The notes under the pieces were generated by a model that saw nothing but the letters and a program-made list of their open reading frames with translations, was not told where the DNA came from and did no database searches. Positions 62,837 to 64,000 of a DNA stretch of 64,000 bases are shown here, in pieces. Source of the DNA: Candidatus Enterococcus ferrettii (GTDB lineage Bacteria > Bacillota > Bacilli > Lactobacillales > Enterococcaceae); the NCBI RefSeq assembly GCF_017377655.1, contig NZ_JAFREL010000022.1, forward strand, positions 1 through 64,000. The letters are read 5' to 3'. Numbering within the stretch: position 1 is the first letter of the stretch; each line of letters opens with the position of its first letter. The translations under genes and the position numbers were made by a program.

Positions 62837-62911
62837 CACCTCCTCTCAAGCGCATACCCATGATCCAGACATGGGATCTTGTCTTACCTACGCTGGTAAA
62901 TGATCAAACGA

Positions 62912-63505
62912 TCAAGAGGGAGATTCAGGAGGAAGCTGTCGTTTCCGCCGTTCCTTTTCCTTAGCTTTCCTCCGTCTTCTTCGACTTACTAATTCCTTGA
63001 CGACATCATATGGGCTGCCAGCAGAAGGAGGAGCTTCTTTCGTATTTAGTCCAGTATTTATTTCATTAGAAGGAGAATTGCTTGGGATACCTTCACTGTC
63101 CGTAGAGGTATTAGCTACAGAACGCAGCGTGTCATGCACCTCACTTCTGATGGGTGATTCCAAGGTTACTGCAGGAACCTGAGGCTTTTCCTGCCAAGTG
63201 CAGCGAAGCGCCATTAATTGTTCCGCATTACCATTTTCTTCAATCACTTCCGGTTTTTCCTCTGTTTGAGGATCACCAAATAACTCATCGCCTTCAAAAA
63301 TCGGACGTTCAATCGTTTCTACATATTTCGCTTTAACCACTTGTTGGAACAAACCAACACCGTCTTTTTCAAACAGGGCTAAGCTGCTCAAAAGCTCCAA
63401 GGACTCCTTGATTTCTTCGGGACTCTTAGTAGTGTCTGGATCTTTAAAAGTAAAGTTATGCCTCTTGCCTTCACTGTTAAGGAAGGTGGAAACTAGTTTG
63501 ATCAT
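62912..63505 (-). CDS. DUF2922-domain protein with long charged tail
   Basis: 197 residues. Residues 1-71 (KLVSTFLNSEGKRHNFTFKDPDTTKSPEEIKESLELLSSL..VVKAKYVETIER) fit DUF2922, which normally is a whole protein of about 70 residues. Here a 125-residue low-complexity tail follows, Ser/Pro/Glu-rich, ending in VSRRRRRKAKEKERRKRQLPP. The tail could bind nucleic acid. AAAGGAG precedes the ATG. The Fst-like toxin gene starts 75 bases downstream on the same strand. Function unknown. Confidence 0.7.
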   Translation of the reverse strand: MIKLVSTFLNSEGKRHNFTFKDPDTTKSPEEIKESLELLSSLALFEKDGVGLFQQVVKAKYVETIERPIFEGDELFGDPQTEEKPEVIEENGNAEQLMALRCTWQEKPQVPAVTLESPIRSEVHDTLRSVANTSTDSEGIPSNSPSNEINTGLNTKEAPPSAGSPYDVVKELVSRRRRRKAKEKERRKRQLPPESPS

Positions 63506-63560
63506 TTTCTGCTCCTTTCATAGTCTATTTGCGTAGGTGACAAACAATAATTATTTTTTA

Positions 63561-63950
63561 TCAGGTGGCTTCAGTGTCAGTTTCGATTTGGAAAATCTTG
63601 GCTAGCTGTGACTTGATAAGAGACTTAGTGGCTTCAAAAAAATTACGAATAGGGTCGAGCTTCAAGGCTAAAATTCGTAATTCACTGGTTTCAAAGTAAT
63701 CCGCAAAGTACCAGAAAAATCGCTTCATCGTTTTGGTTGCTTTCGTGTTCTTAAATAAGTAATGAACTAAATCTTGCAATACCAGAGCGAACTCCTTCGC
63801 ACCAAGCTGATATCGGACACGCAAAGCAAGTAATAATTTAATGGTCATCGTGCCATTCTGAGTTTCTTGATAGTATTCCATGACTTTTTCCTCGATTGTC
63901 TCGCGTTTGAGGTTAAATAATTGTTGGTGAGTGAAGGGCTGCTCTAGCAT
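63561..63950 (-). CDS. Hypothetical protein
   Basis: 129 residues from ATG 63950; an ATG eight codons upstream is also possible and neither has a strong ribosome site. I do not recognise the family. The protein is rich in aromatic and basic residues (DLVHYLFKNTKATKTMKRFFWYFADYF), mostly helical by pattern, with no signal peptide or clear membrane span. It lies 55 bases upstream of the DUF2922 gene on the same strand and may be co-transcribed with it. An in-frame stop precedes it within the window, so it is complete. Confidence 0.55.
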   Translation of the reverse strand: MLEQPFTHQQLFNLKRETIEEKVMEYYQETQNGTMTIKLLLALRVRYQLGAKEFALVLQDLVHYLFKNTKATKTMKRFFWYFADYFETSELRILALKLDPIRNFFEATKSLIKSQLAKIFQIETDTEAT

Positions 63951-64000
63951 AATATATTCCCACTTTCTTTTCATTAGTAAATAAATTGACACGTATCACT

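Noticed and set aside
1..64000. CRISPR array, prophage or conjugative element
   Set aside because: No regularly spaced repeats, no cas genes, and no structural phage, integrase or relaxase genes were found; only small IS remnants are present.

Overview
The window looks like chromosome of an Enterococcus or a very close lactic-acid relative. It is low-GC with strong AGGAGG-type ribosome sites. It carries the mevalonate pair mvaS and fused thiolase/HMG-CoA reductase mvaE, separate coaB and coaC next to a PanT-like ECF protein, CcpA-type cre sites, a Met T-box and an Fst-family type I toxin. It opens inside the last bases of a 5S rRNA, so it starts just downstream of an rRNA operon. The species cannot be fixed from sequence reading alone.

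1-11.3 kb is core metabolism and housekeeping: a 2-hydroxyacid dehydrogenase, nrdI, a candidate small RNA with its own promoter and terminator, divergent mvaS/mvaE, a membrane-anchored EEP-family hydrolase, a GNAT enzyme, a HAD phosphatase with a YxjI-like protein, ung and pta. 11.8-17 kb is a carbon-catabolite-controlled mannose-class PTS (IIB-IIC-IID-IIA) with a GH13 alpha-1,6-glucosidase and an RpiR regulator. 17-24.5 kb is tsaE, GNAT, DnaQ-like exonuclease, exonuclease III, Gfo/Idh, murB, and the CoA block (quinone reductase-like, coaB, coaC, panT-like). 24.6-29.1 kb is a cupin-XRE regulator with potABCD.

29.4-37.5 kb is an alpha-galactoside region: a ROK repressor with a palindromic operator and a cre, a GPH symporter, a GH36 alpha-galactosidase and an ABC importer without its own ATPase. 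A methionine T-box drives a short MetE-like enzyme at 38 kb. 39.6-47.5 kb holds several regulators (two AraC, DeoR, MarR), two HAD phosphatases, a YhfP-type reductase and a second alpha-galactosidase of a different family (GH4). 47.6-55 kb holds an FAD oxidase, a PIB-4-like metal ATPase behind two matching SmtB-type operators, a C39-like peptidase, an ABC-F protein and rex.

55-64 kb is the accessory, rearranged part. A decayed copy of the 3' half of a thioredoxin gene and a transposase scrap lie on one side of a lipoprotein gene. On the other side is the full thioredoxin gene, whose first active-site Cys codon is TGA. Beyond tRNA-Gly(UCC) is a two-gene cassette resembling DarTG but in antitoxin-toxin order with unusual C-terminal regions. 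It is bounded by a decayed partial copy of the tRNA and its terminator. Then come IS200/IS605 remnants with a promoter carrying a near-consensus SOS box, a degenerate HNH/HTH protein, and an Fst-like toxin too short for routine gene calling, next to a DUF2922 protein with an Arg-rich tail.
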